This document shows positions 52,443 to 60,537 of a stretch of DNA of 64,000 nt, piece by piece; the first letter of the stretch is position 1; every line of letters starts with the position of its first letter. A program made the position numbers and the translations under genes. This DNA is from Herpetosiphonaceae bacterium. Lineage in GTDB: Bacteria; Chloroflexota; Chloroflexia; Chloroflexales; Herpetosiphonaceae. The stretch spans positions 690,001 through 754,000 of the forward strand of contig BPHZ01000001.1 in the NCBI GenBank assembly GCA_026003835.1, in the 5' to 3' direction. The notes under the pieces are model-generated. The model saw only the letters and a program-made list of their open reading frames with translations. It ran no database searches and was not told where the DNA came from.

Positions 52443-53848
52443 GGCGTTCCTCCTAACACAAGGTTGGCAACACGCTTTCCATTCTGAATACAGTCGGGGA
52501 GGCCGATGCCGTGGTAGGCGCTGCCGACAAGGTACAGCCCCGGTAATTGCCCGACCAGCCCTTCGATGGTTGCGACGCGATCGGCATGCCCTACATCGTA
52601 CTGCGGGTTGGCCTGCCGCCAGCGGAAGATGCGTTCCAGCACTGGCGCTGCCGTCAGGCCCATAGTCAGCCGCAGCTCCTCGCGGACGAGATCCACCAGC
52701 GTGTCGTCGTCAAGGCCGATGAACTGCTCAGCGCGTGACCCGCCGATAAAGGCGCGGATCAGGGAGTGGCCGGCGGGCGCGCGATCAGCAAATTTGCTTG
52801 ACGACCAGGTACAAGCGAGAATCCGGCGCCGCTCGTTGCGAGGGACAACGAAGCCGAATCCATCGAGCGGGTGGTTGAGATCCTTTGACCGAAAACCCAG
52901 CGAGATTGTGACAGTGGAGACGTAGCGGATCATGCCCAGGGCGTCGGCGGCGGCAGGGGCCAGCGGGCGCAGCAGCTCTGCGGTGACGTAGGCCGGGGTG
53001 GCGAAGACCACAGCGTCAGCGGCGATACAACTGCCATCGTGGGTATAGATGAGATACTCGCTGTCAGCCTGCCTGAGCGTTTGCGCCTGTGTGTTGACAA
53101 GCATGGCGCCATCTGCCTGCAGCCGAGCCACCAGGACTTCAATCAGCGTGGCAAGGCCGCCGCGGAGGGTCATAAACGGCGCCTGCCCGGTCCGGGACGC
53201 CGTCCCCCCAGTGGCTGCCCGGCGGCGCTGGGCCAGCATGCCGCGAATCAGGCTTCCGTAGCGCTGCTCAAGGTCAAGCAGGTGCGGGAAGGTGCTCTGA
53301 AGGCTGAGCCGTTCGGCGTCGGCGGCATAGATGCCGGCGATCATCGGCTCAGCCAGCCTGTCGAGCGCCTCCTGACCCAGGCGGCGGCGCACAAAACTGG
53401 CCAGGCTCTCATCTCCATTGGAGCGCCGGCGCGGGATGACGAGGTCGAGGCCCATACGTAGTTTGCCGGGCCAGGAGAGCAGCGGCGAGCGCACAAAGGG
53501 CAGCATACGTGTTGGAACGATCAGGGTGAGGCCGTCCGGTAGCGCCCGCAGGCTTCCCTTGCTCCAGATAAAGGTTTTACGGCGATCCTCGTTGGTGCCG
53601 ATCAGCTGGCTATCGAGGCCGAGAGAGTGGCAGAGCTGGAGCGCCGCCGGTTTCTGGGTAAGAAATGAGTCTGGTCCACCCTCGATCACAAAGCCATCCC
53701 GGCGCTCGGAGACGATTTTGCCGCCGAAGCCGGCGCTGCGCTCAAAGAGTGTTAGCTTCACGGAGCGCCCGGCAGCGCGGGCGTGCTCCAGCAGGAAATA
53801 GGCGGTCGCCAGCCCGGCGATGCCGCCGCCGATCACCGTGACCCGCAT
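52439..53848 (-). CDS. hemY: Protoporphyrinogen/coproporphyrinogen oxidase (HemY type)
   Basis: 469 aa from ATG 53846-53848, with TTAGGAG 6 nt upstream; the upstream 20 codons are not convincing. The FAD-binding GxGxxG motif is VIGGGIAGLATAYFLLE at residues 4-20, followed by FGGKIVSERRDGFVIEGGPD. The C-terminal YLVGSAYHGIGLPDCIQNG is family-typical. It oxidises the porphyrinogen ring late in heme synthesis. It is coupled to the radical SAM gene, which suggests heme supply for the NO-handling enzymes. Whether it takes proto- or coproporphyrinogen is open. Confidence 0.92.
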   Translation of the reverse strand: MRVTVIGGGIAGLATAYFLLEHARAAGRSVKLTLFERSAGFGGKIVSERRDGFVIEGGPDSFLTQKPAALQLCHSLGLDSQLIGTNEDRRKTFIWSKGSLRALPDGLTLIVPTRMLPFVRSPLLSWPGKLRMGLDLVIPRRRSNGDESLASFVRRRLGQEALDRLAEPMIAGIYAADAERLSLQSTFPHLLDLEQRYGSLIRGMLAQRRRAATGGTASRTGQAPFMTLRGGLATLIEVLVARLQADGAMLVNTQAQTLRQADSEYLIYTHDGSCIAADAVVFATPAYVTAELLRPLAPAAADALGMIRYVSTVTISLGFRSKDLNHPLDGFGFVVPRNERRRILACTWSSSKFADRAPAGHSLIRAFIGGSRAEQFIGLDDDTLVDLVREELRLTMGLTAAPVLERIFRWRQANPQYDVGHADRVATIEGLVGQLPGLYLVGSAYHGIGLPDCIQNGKRVANLVLGGTP

Positions 53849-54028
53849 AGCTACTCCTAATCTATGAGATAGACCGTGCCCACTATGCCAAACTGATGGC
53901 TGGAGCACGTTTCACTTTCTTCACCGACGGTAGCAAAAGATAAACCGGCGGCAGGGACAGACTCTCAGGCTGCCTGCATATGCAGAGGCTGGACGAAAGC
54001 AGGTGGGCGCCAGTCCTGTGGATCTGCA

Positions 54029-56113
54029 TCAGTGCAGGTGGAAGCTGGCGCTGCTCTGATCAAACAACAGCGTCCGCACCTGTCCCGGTGCTACCTCGAC
54101 GGTGCCGGAAAAAACCGAACTCCAGCTCAGGCCATCGTCCATCATCCAGATGCGTAGCTCATGGCTGCCGGGCGTGATAAGAATCGTCTCTACAGCGCTG
54201 GCTCTACCCTCGTTACGCAGTCCTGCCGCCTCATAGGATCGATTCATCACCTCCGTCCTGTCCAGTTCGATGCGTAGCACCACGGGGTAGCGCTCGCCTC
54301 CTGAAATCTGGCTGGCCGAGACGCCCGGCGGAAGCTTCGCAGCCATATCTGCCGGTAGCTCTGAAGCAGTCTCTTTAAGGCGGCCGGAGTGGCTCAGGGC
54401 CACCCGCAGCATGGCGTAGCCAGGACGCCAGGCCCGCGAGTCATGGTCGGCTAGCAGCGTCCCGCCGAAGAAGATGAGCAGGAACAGCAGCAGTCCGGTG
54501 GCAAATGAGCGTAGGGTGATCTGCTGTGATCGCTGCCGCAACCAGCTTCGCAGATCGGGCAGCGCCGATGGCGGGCTACTTTGTGCGGCGCTTGCGGTTA
54601 GCCGGGTGATGGCAAGGTCGTCGCCGGGCGCCGCCTCCAGCCAGAAGACCTGCTGTCGCTGAAGCGATCCGCGGCGGTCAAGCCGGGCGGCAAGACTGTC
54701 CGGCCCCTCGCGCGAGGCACAGTCATGGGATGGACAGCTTAGGATCATCGCCGAGACTGCGCCGTGGCTCAACCCCTCGCGGATCCAGTCGGGGTGGAGC
54801 ATGCCGGCGCAGGCCAGTGGAAAAATTACCAGCGAGTCCTGTTCATCCGGGCTGCGCTGGACGGCGACACGTAGGCGCGGTGTGTTAGCTTCGTCTGCGC
54901 CCACCGGCGGCATCGCAGGAGTTGAGTCCAGCGAGCCGAGGGCCAGGTGGCGCTGGCAGGCAAAGACGACGGATGGCCTGCGCTCGGCCGCTCGCTCAGC
55001 CTTGAGCGCGCTCATAAGCTGGCGCCGCAGATCGGTGGCCGCAAGACCGGCAAGGTCAATCCCGCCCGGCGAGCAGATACCGACACAGAGCCCGCAACTG
55101 GTACAGCGATCCGCGTTGACGACTGCCAGCGAGTCATAGCGGCTTCGATCGTCACGCGGGCGCAGCTCGATGGCCTCATAAGGACACTCCTGCACACACA
55201 GCCCGCAGCCTGTGCAGCTCTCGGCGGTCACAACTGCCGGGCCAAGTCGCTGCCTGCGCGCCAGCCAGGGGAGCAGGAGCAGCAGCAGGCCGACCACACC
55301 ACTCAACGCGATCAGCAGCGGGGCGCCCAGGCGCTGCCCCAGGGCGAGGAAGCCCAAATACCAGTGATCCAGCGGCACATCCGCCACAATCCGCCCCAAA
55401 TCGGCGGGTGCGGCGCTAGAGACAGGGCGAGCAAGTGAGAGAAGCGCGAGCACCGCCAGCGCCTCAAACATCAGCCAGCGCGGGGCAAGCCAGCGCGACC
55501 GTGAGAGGCGGAAGGTATGCAGCAGCAGCCCCACTCCGATCAGCGCCGGCAGGAAGACGTGGAGAAAGAGCACAATCACAAACAGCGAGGCGGTCTGCGC
55601 AGCGAAATTGGGGCCGGCAAAGAGCAACTGTACCGGGGCCCCAAGCAGACCGGCAACCGACTCGGTCAGCCACTGGGCGCGCTGATCCCAAACCAGCCAG
55701 TAGCCAAGCACGCCGATAAACCAGCAGAGCGCCAGGATGGCCCAGCCGGAGATCCAGGAGAGCCAGCGGCTGCCCCAGAAGCGATCGCTGAGAAGCATCT
55801 TGAGGGCGTGTAGCACCACTGTTATGACCAGGCCATCGGCAGCGTAGCGGTGCATGCTGCGCATCAACGAGCCAAAACCCGAGCTGCTTATGCGCTCAAC
55901 AGAGGCGTAGGCGCGGGCTGCGTTTGGCTCATAGATCAACACAAGATAGATGCCGGTCAGCATCAGCACCAGCAGCAGAAAAACGCTGAGGGTGCCGAGG
56001 TGATAGAGTGGGTTGAACGACGCCAGTGTCAGCCGGTTGAGCCGTGCTTCAAGCCGTGTCCATCCACCCTCCAGCCGTCGCAGAACCGGCCGCTCAGTAT
56101 AAAGCGATCTCAT
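54029..56113 (-). CDS. Cytochrome b - 2[4Fe-4S] ferredoxin - MvhD-like fusion protein
   Basis: 694 aa from ATG 56113, which overlaps the ATPase stop (ATGA). Numbering here uses a GTG 3 codons earlier. Residues 1-290 are a cytochrome b core with heme ligands H91/H105 and H188/H202, both pairs 13 residues apart inside, as in bc1-type cytochrome b. Two [4Fe-4S] motifs follow: CTGCGLCVQECP (303-314) and CTSCGLCVGICS (340-351). Residues about 375-500 resemble the MvhD/FlpD hydrogenase delta subunit (FPLACAGMLHPDWIREGLSH, SCPSHDCASREGPDSLA). One more membrane helix and a beta-rich tail end it. It should carry electrons between the quinone pool and a soluble or Fe-S partner. Placed at the end of the NO reductase operon. 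Confidence 0.85.
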   Translation of the reverse strand: MRSLYTERPVLRRLEGGWTRLEARLNRLTLASFNPLYHLGTLSVFLLLVLMLTGIYLVLIYEPNAARAYASVERISSSGFGSLMRSMHRYAADGLVITVVLHALKMLLSDRFWGSRWLSWISGWAILALCWFIGVLGYWLVWDQRAQWLTESVAGLLGAPVQLLFAGPNFAAQTASLFVIVLFLHVFLPALIGVGLLLHTFRLSRSRWLAPRWLMFEALAVLALLSLARPVSSAAPADLGRIVADVPLDHWYLGFLALGQRLGAPLLIALSGVVGLLLLLLPWLARRQRLGPAVVTAESCTGCGLCVQECPYEAIELRPRDDRSRYDSLAVVNADRCTSCGLCVGICSPGGIDLAGLAATDLRRQLMSALKAERAAERRPSVVFACQRHLALGSLDSTPAMPPVGADEANTPRLRVAVQRSPDEQDSLVIFPLACAGMLHPDWIREGLSHGAVSAMILSCPSHDCASREGPDSLAARLDRRGSLQRQQVFWLEAAPGDDLAITRLTASAAQSSPPSALPDLRSWLRQRSQQITLRSFATGLLLFLLIFFGGTLLADHDSRAWRPGYAMLRVALSHSGRLKETASELPADMAAKLPPGVSASQISGGERYPVVLRIELDRTEVMNRSYEAAGLRNEGRASAVETILITPGSHELRIWMMDDGLSWSSVFSGTVEVAPGQVRTLLFDQSSASFHLH

Positions 56114-58437
56114 TCCAACCACTCCGGAAGCGGCTCGCGGCGTAGCCGCAAGGCATTTCCTATGACAAACGCGCTGCTGGCGATCATGGCCAGTGCCGCC
56201 AGGGCGGGCTGGAGCAGCCCGGCCATTGCCAGCGCCAATCCCACCAGATTGTAGACAAAGGCCCAGACGAGATTCTGGCGCACGCGGAGCAGCGCCCGGC
56301 GTGAGAGCACAACCAGCCAGGGCACCACCCGCAGATCATCGCGCAGCAAGATCATATCGGCTGCCGATCGGGCGACATCGATCCCATGGCCCATCGCAAT
56401 GCCGACCTGGGCCTGGGCCAGCGCAGGACCATCGTTGATACCATCACCGACCATCGCCACCGGCCCAGCGCTCGACTGGACCAGATCGAGTTTATCTTTG
56501 GGACGCAGATCGGCATACACAGGAATCGATAGGCGTTTCTGCCAACGCATACCGGCTGCCTGATCGTCGCCTGTGAGGATCGCCACATCCAGTCCCAGGT
56601 CGCGTAGTTGTTGCACCACTGCGGCAGCCTCGGGGCGCGCGCTCTCGCCAACAGCCACAAGCCCAAACACGCAGCCGTCCCAGCCCGCGAAGAGCAGGCT
56701 TGCGCCGTTCTCCTGCCAGCGGGCGGCGGCCTCGGCAAGATCGGGCGGCAGCTCCAGCCCCTGCTGTTCCATAAAGCGGCGGCTGCCAACCCACACCAGC
56801 GCATGGTCGATCTCTGCGCTAACACCCAGGCCGGGCCAGGCGCGAGCATTGGTCGCAGCGGGTAGCCGCATATTGCCGACGGCATCCAGTACTGCCTGGG
56901 CGAGCGGGTGCGTGGAGCCAGACTCGACAGCGGCGACGGTGCGCAGAAAATCATCAGCCGTGATTCCTTTGGTCACAGTCGCCAGCACATGCGGTGGCTG
57001 GCGTGTCAGCGTACCAGTCTTATCGAAAAAGATGGTGCGAACCTGAGCTAGCGCCTCCAGCGCCGCCGTCCCGCGCAGCAGTACGCCGGCCTGCGCTGCC
57101 CGTCCCAGTGCCAGCCAGAAGCTTAGCGGCGTTGCAATGCCCAGCGCACAGGGACAGGCGATCAGCAACACTGCCAGCGCGTTCAGCAGCCCAACCTCAG
57201 CGCCGGATCGCATGGTCCAAAAGGCGAAGGTTGCCAGCGCCAGCATTACGGCTGCCGGGATCATCAGCGCCGCCAGCCGATCGGCCAGCCGCTCCAGGGG
57301 CGCGCGGCGCCAGAGTGCCTCGTGGAGCAGGCGCCCAATCTTCCCAGCCTGAGTCTGGGATCCGGTCGCCAGCGTGACCACCTCGAAGGCGCTGTCCACG
57401 GCGCTTGTCCCGGCCATCACACGGTCGCCAGGCTGGCGCAGCACCGGCGCCGGCTCACCTGTCAGCAGGCTCTCGTCAACATCCCCGATGCCCAGGACCA
57501 CCACTCCATCGACGGGGAAGTGCTGGCCTGGTTCGACACGCACGCGGGCGCCCTTGGGCAGATCCTCAGGGACCACCCGGCGCTCACCCTCGGCGCTCAG
57601 CCAGATCGCCTCACGGGGAATCTTGCGCCAGAGCTCCTCCAGAGCGCCAGCGCCGGCCTTCTGCGCCTGCATTTCCAGCCAGCGGCCGATCGAAACCAGG
57701 AACAGCAACATCGAGGCGGTGTCGAAGTAGACGCCACCGGCATTCAACAGGACATTGCGCGTCGAGAGCACGATGGCCGCCAGGGCACCGATGGCGATCA
57801 GTGTATGGATAGTGGGCCGGCCGCGCAGCAGGCTCGCCATGCCGGCGCGAATGACCGGCAGCCCCAGCAGCACAAGCACGGGGATCGCCCCCAGCAGCAT
57901 CATCACATAGAAGATCGTGACCAGCCAGGCGCTGTCGGGCGACGACCAGCCGAGCCAGTCGCGCGCGTAGATCATCAAGCCGACCACCATATCGTGCATA
58001 ACGAAGACGCCGCTGATCAGCAGCCGGTTGAAGAGATCCTCCTCGTCATCGCGCGGACGCTCGCCCGGCAGCCAGGCGCGATAGCCGAGCCGCCGCACCA
58101 GCCGCGCCAGGGCGGAAGGGTTGGTGACTTGCGGGTCAATGGTTACGCGCGCCTCGCGGCGCCCAAAGCTGACCTCGGCGGACTGCACGCCGGGCGCGCG
58201 TTGCAGGCGCTTCTCGATAAGCCAGCCACAAGATGAGCACCATAGCCCTGCCAGCGAGATGGTTACCTGCTGGCCGGTGCCGGCGAACGTGGCCGCCGGC
58301 GGCGCCGGCTCATCTTGCAGCAGTTGTGCGACCTCCTGACAGGCCGGGCAGCAGAAGCTTTGTCCACGGGCGCCGCGAAGCGGGTAGGCGGTTTCCAGGC
58401 CGCAGACCGCACAGGCTGACAGCGCCGCTACTACCAT
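56110..58437 (-). CDS. Copper-transporting P-type ATPase (FixI/CcoI-like)
   Basis: 775 aa. N-terminal zinc-finger-like region (CAVCGLE, CCPACQE) typical of FixI/CcoI, then one heavy-metal domain with WCSSCGW. The transport site is CPCALG, the phosphorylation site DKTGTLT, then HPLAQAV, and the hinge GDGINDGPAL. All catalytic residues are present. Such pumps supply copper to heme-copper enzymes on the outer face; here the likely clients are the CuA/CuB reductase and NirK. It overlaps the SafE gene by 7 bp. Confidence 0.94.
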   Translation of the reverse strand: MVVAALSACAVCGLETAYPLRGARGQSFCCPACQEVAQLLQDEPAPPAATFAGTGQQVTISLAGLWCSSCGWLIEKRLQRAPGVQSAEVSFGRREARVTIDPQVTNPSALARLVRRLGYRAWLPGERPRDDEEDLFNRLLISGVFVMHDMVVGLMIYARDWLGWSSPDSAWLVTIFYVMMLLGAIPVLVLLGLPVIRAGMASLLRGRPTIHTLIAIGALAAIVLSTRNVLLNAGGVYFDTASMLLFLVSIGRWLEMQAQKAGAGALEELWRKIPREAIWLSAEGERRVVPEDLPKGARVRVEPGQHFPVDGVVVLGIGDVDESLLTGEPAPVLRQPGDRVMAGTSAVDSAFEVVTLATGSQTQAGKIGRLLHEALWRRAPLERLADRLAALMIPAAVMLALATFAFWTMRSGAEVGLLNALAVLLIACPCALGIATPLSFWLALGRAAQAGVLLRGTAALEALAQVRTIFFDKTGTLTRQPPHVLATVTKGITADDFLRTVAAVESGSTHPLAQAVLDAVGNMRLPAATNARAWPGLGVSAEIDHALVWVGSRRFMEQQGLELPPDLAEAAARWQENGASLLFAGWDGCVFGLVAVGESARPEAAAVVQQLRDLGLDVAILTGDDQAAGMRWQKRLSIPVYADLRPKDKLDLVQSSAGPVAMVGDGINDGPALAQAQVGIAMGHGIDVARSAADMILLRDDLRVVPWLVVLSRRALLRVRQNLVWAFVYNLVGLALAMAGLLQPALAALAMIASSAFVIGNALRLRREPLPEWLE

Positions 58438-59153
58438 ACCATCACCTCGCCGATGCGCGCGTGCTCAACCCAGCCCCAGCTCGCCAGTCCACGGAGTGCC
58501 ATCTGCGCCCCAAAGAGCAGCACGAGCGCCGCAGCCATATAGCGCGGCCATAGCTTCACCCTTGTCGGCTGCCGGCGGGCAAGCCAGCTGACACTCAGCA
58601 GCGCCGGCCAGGTTCCCAGACCAAAGGCCAGCATGGTAGCGGCGCCGCCCAGTGAAGAGCCTGCGCCGGCCGCCAGCAGCAGCGCTGTCATCACCAGCCC
58701 GCAGGGAAGTAGTCCCCAGAGCAGGCCAAAGCCGTAGGCCGCCAGCCACTGGGGGGACGGCGGATGGCTAGACGGAGCCAGCCGCCGCTGCAGCAACCGC
58801 CGCCAACGCTGTGTCGTCGTCGCCAGCAGCAGTTCGGGCGAGCGCGTTACACCAGTGAGGCTCAGCGCCATATAGACCGCGCAAAGCGCCAACAGCAGCG
58901 CGATCATCCCTTGGGCCAGTGTGAGCCAGACCGGAGCGGTGGCGTGATGCCCACCAGAACCGGCGAGCGCGGAGCCCAGTGTGCCGGCGCCAAGACCCAG
59001 CCCGGCATAGCTGGTGATGCGGCCGAGATGGGCCAGCAGCATACCTCGGCCGGCGATACCGGCCCGGCGCTCCAGCACGAGCGCCATCAGGCTGCACATA
59101 CCAATGCAGTGGCCCAGGCTGCCGACAAGACCGAGCAGCAACGCGACGACCAT
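58431..59153 (-). CDS. SafE/UreH-like membrane protein of the oxidase assembly set
   Basis: 240 aa, six helices. Starts with GLVGSLGHCIGMCSLMALVL, the GHCxGMC motif of the TauE/SafE (DUF, UreH-domain) family found beside ccoI genes; the second half has YGFGLLWGLLPCGLVMTALL, mirroring it. These Cys/His motifs suggest metal or heme-assembly work, perhaps copper. Same operon as the copper ATPase, with a 7-bp overlap. Confidence 0.85.
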   Translation of the reverse strand: MVVALLLGLVGSLGHCIGMCSLMALVLERRAGIAGRGMLLAHLGRITSYAGLGLGAGTLGSALAGSGGHHATAPVWLTLAQGMIALLLALCAVYMALSLTGVTRSPELLLATTTQRWRRLLQRRLAPSSHPPSPQWLAAYGFGLLWGLLPCGLVMTALLLAAGAGSSLGGAATMLAFGLGTWPALLSVSWLARRQPTRVKLWPRYMAAALVLLFGAQMALRGLASWGWVEHARIGEVMVW

Positions 59154-59160
59154 ACGCGCC

Positions 59161-59610
59161 TCAGACAGAGAATCTGGTCTGCTGCTGCCTGTCTCCTGAC
59201 TGAAGGGTTAGAACAGTCAGCACAACCAGCGAGCCAAAGAAGACAAGCGCCATCCCCTGGTGGATGGCTACAACCCAGGGATCGAGGCGGATCAAGACAG
59301 TGATGCCACCCAACACCGCCTGCACGATCAGCAGCACAAATACGCCTGTAGCCACCCAGCGCTCCGGCCGCCTCTGCCACCAGCACTGGACAAGGATGGC
59401 AACGATGATCAGGCTGAGAAACAACACCAGCATACGATGCCCCCACTCCAGAAGGATCAGCCCTTCCAGCGGCGGGATCAATCGGCCGTGGCACAGCGGC
59501 CAGTCCGGGCAGGCCAGACCTGCATTTTTGCCGCGCACATAGCTGCCCATAAAAGCAGCCACGATCGTGAGTATGGTAGCGACAATACTTAAGCGACGAA
59601 CGCCGAACAT
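59161..59610 (-). CDS. ctaA: Half-size heme A synthase (CtaA/COX15 family)
   Basis: 149 aa, four helices, half the usual eight. Motifs of the first CtaA half are clear: GLACPDWPLCHGRLIP, LEWGHRMLVLFL and later AIHQGMALVFFG, giving two His for heme. Half-size forms that dimerise are known in some archaea and bacteria. It would turn heme O into heme A, so the operon's enzyme may carry A-type heme; retention of only one half leaves this uncertain. It starts 13 bp after ctaB with AGGAGGAATCGTTCC. Confidence 0.82.
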   Translation of the reverse strand: MFGVRRLSIVATILTIVAAFMGSYVRGKNAGLACPDWPLCHGRLIPPLEGLILLEWGHRMLVLFLSLIIVAILVQCWWQRRPERWVATGVFVLLIVQAVLGGITVLIRLDPWVVAIHQGMALVFFGSLVVLTVLTLQSGDRQQQTRFSV

Positions 59611-59623
59611 GGAACGATTCCTC

Positions 59624-60496
59624 CTAAAGGGCCAGCAGGCTAAGAAATACCAGCGCCAGATAGTAGTTTGAGACGTGATAGAACCGGAGCGCCCGCCGGC
59701 GGTCGGGCGTGCGGCAGAACGACATGCAGAACCCGAGCAGCAGCGCCCCGCTCAGCCCGGCAATCAGCGCTGCCGGTCCCGTCAGCACTAGTGGAGCGAT
59801 GATCACTGCCGCCAGCGTATGGGCCAGGATAAAGGGCAGCGTCGCTCTTATGCCGATCAGACAGGGCAGGATCGGCAGTCCCGTCAGACGATAGCTCTCA
59901 AGGTGAGCAATCGCGTAGGCCCAGAAGTGGGCAGGGGTCCAGAAGAAGACCACCGCCGCCAGCGCCAGCGGCAGCATGGGCCAGTCGCCTCGCGCAATCG
60001 CCCAGCCGGCCAGCACTGGACAGCATCCGGCCAGGCCGCCGATCACGACCGCCCAGCATGTGTTGCGCTTGAGCGCGTAGCTGTAGAGCGGCACGTAGAT
60101 CAGCAGCCCTGCCAGGATCAGCAGCGTCGCCTCACGTGGCAGGCTAAGAACGCCCAATGTTAGCCCGGCTGCGCAGAGCAGCAGCCCCCAGACCAGCGCC
60201 CCGCGCGCCGAAATCTGACCGGCAGGGATCGGGCGACCGGCGGTGCGCGGCATAAGCGCGTCGAGTTTGCGGTCGATAACATGGTTGAGAGCCGCCGCAC
60301 CGCTGGCGGTCAGGCTGCCGGCAGCAACCAACGCCGCCAGATGCGACCACGAAAGCCATGGGTTATCGGCGGCCAGCGTTGTCATAACGGCGGTGAACAC
60401 CAGGAGTGCCCCGACTCCGGGTTTGATCAGCCGCAGCAGCGTCCCTGCTGTCGGCATACGCCGGGCTGTGCTGGTGAGCGGCTGCTGGAGAGTCAT
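59624..60496 (-). CDS. ctaB: Protoheme IX farnesyltransferase (heme O synthase)
   Basis: 290 aa, UbiA-type membrane enzyme. The motif NHVIDRKLDALMPRTAGRP is the CtaB version of the first Asp-rich site, followed by GRPIPAGQIS. It adds a farnesyl group to heme B to make heme O. Nine helices. It lies 41 bp after the reductase subunit I gene in the same operon, so the reductase probably uses heme O or A at one site. AGAAAGGATCGAGCT precedes the ATG. Confidence 0.94.
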   Translation of the reverse strand: MTLQQPLTSTARRMPTAGTLLRLIKPGVGALLVFTAVMTTLAADNPWLSWSHLAALVAAGSLTASGAAALNHVIDRKLDALMPRTAGRPIPAGQISARGALVWGLLLCAAGLTLGVLSLPREATLLILAGLLIYVPLYSYALKRNTCWAVVIGGLAGCCPVLAGWAIARGDWPMLPLALAAVVFFWTPAHFWAYAIAHLESYRLTGLPILPCLIGIRATLPFILAHTLAAVIIAPLVLTGPAALIAGLSGALLLGFCMSFCRTPDRRRALRFYHVSNYYLALVFLSLLAL

Positions 60497-60537
60497 AGCT
60501 CGATCCTTTCTAAGACGGGTCTAAGAGGGGCCGCGCC

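Noticed and set aside
57322..58236. 304-aa plus-strand frame opposite the copper ATPase
   Set aside because: Antisense to a complete P-type ATPase with all motifs; low-complexity His/Gln/Asp content is typical of a shadow frame.
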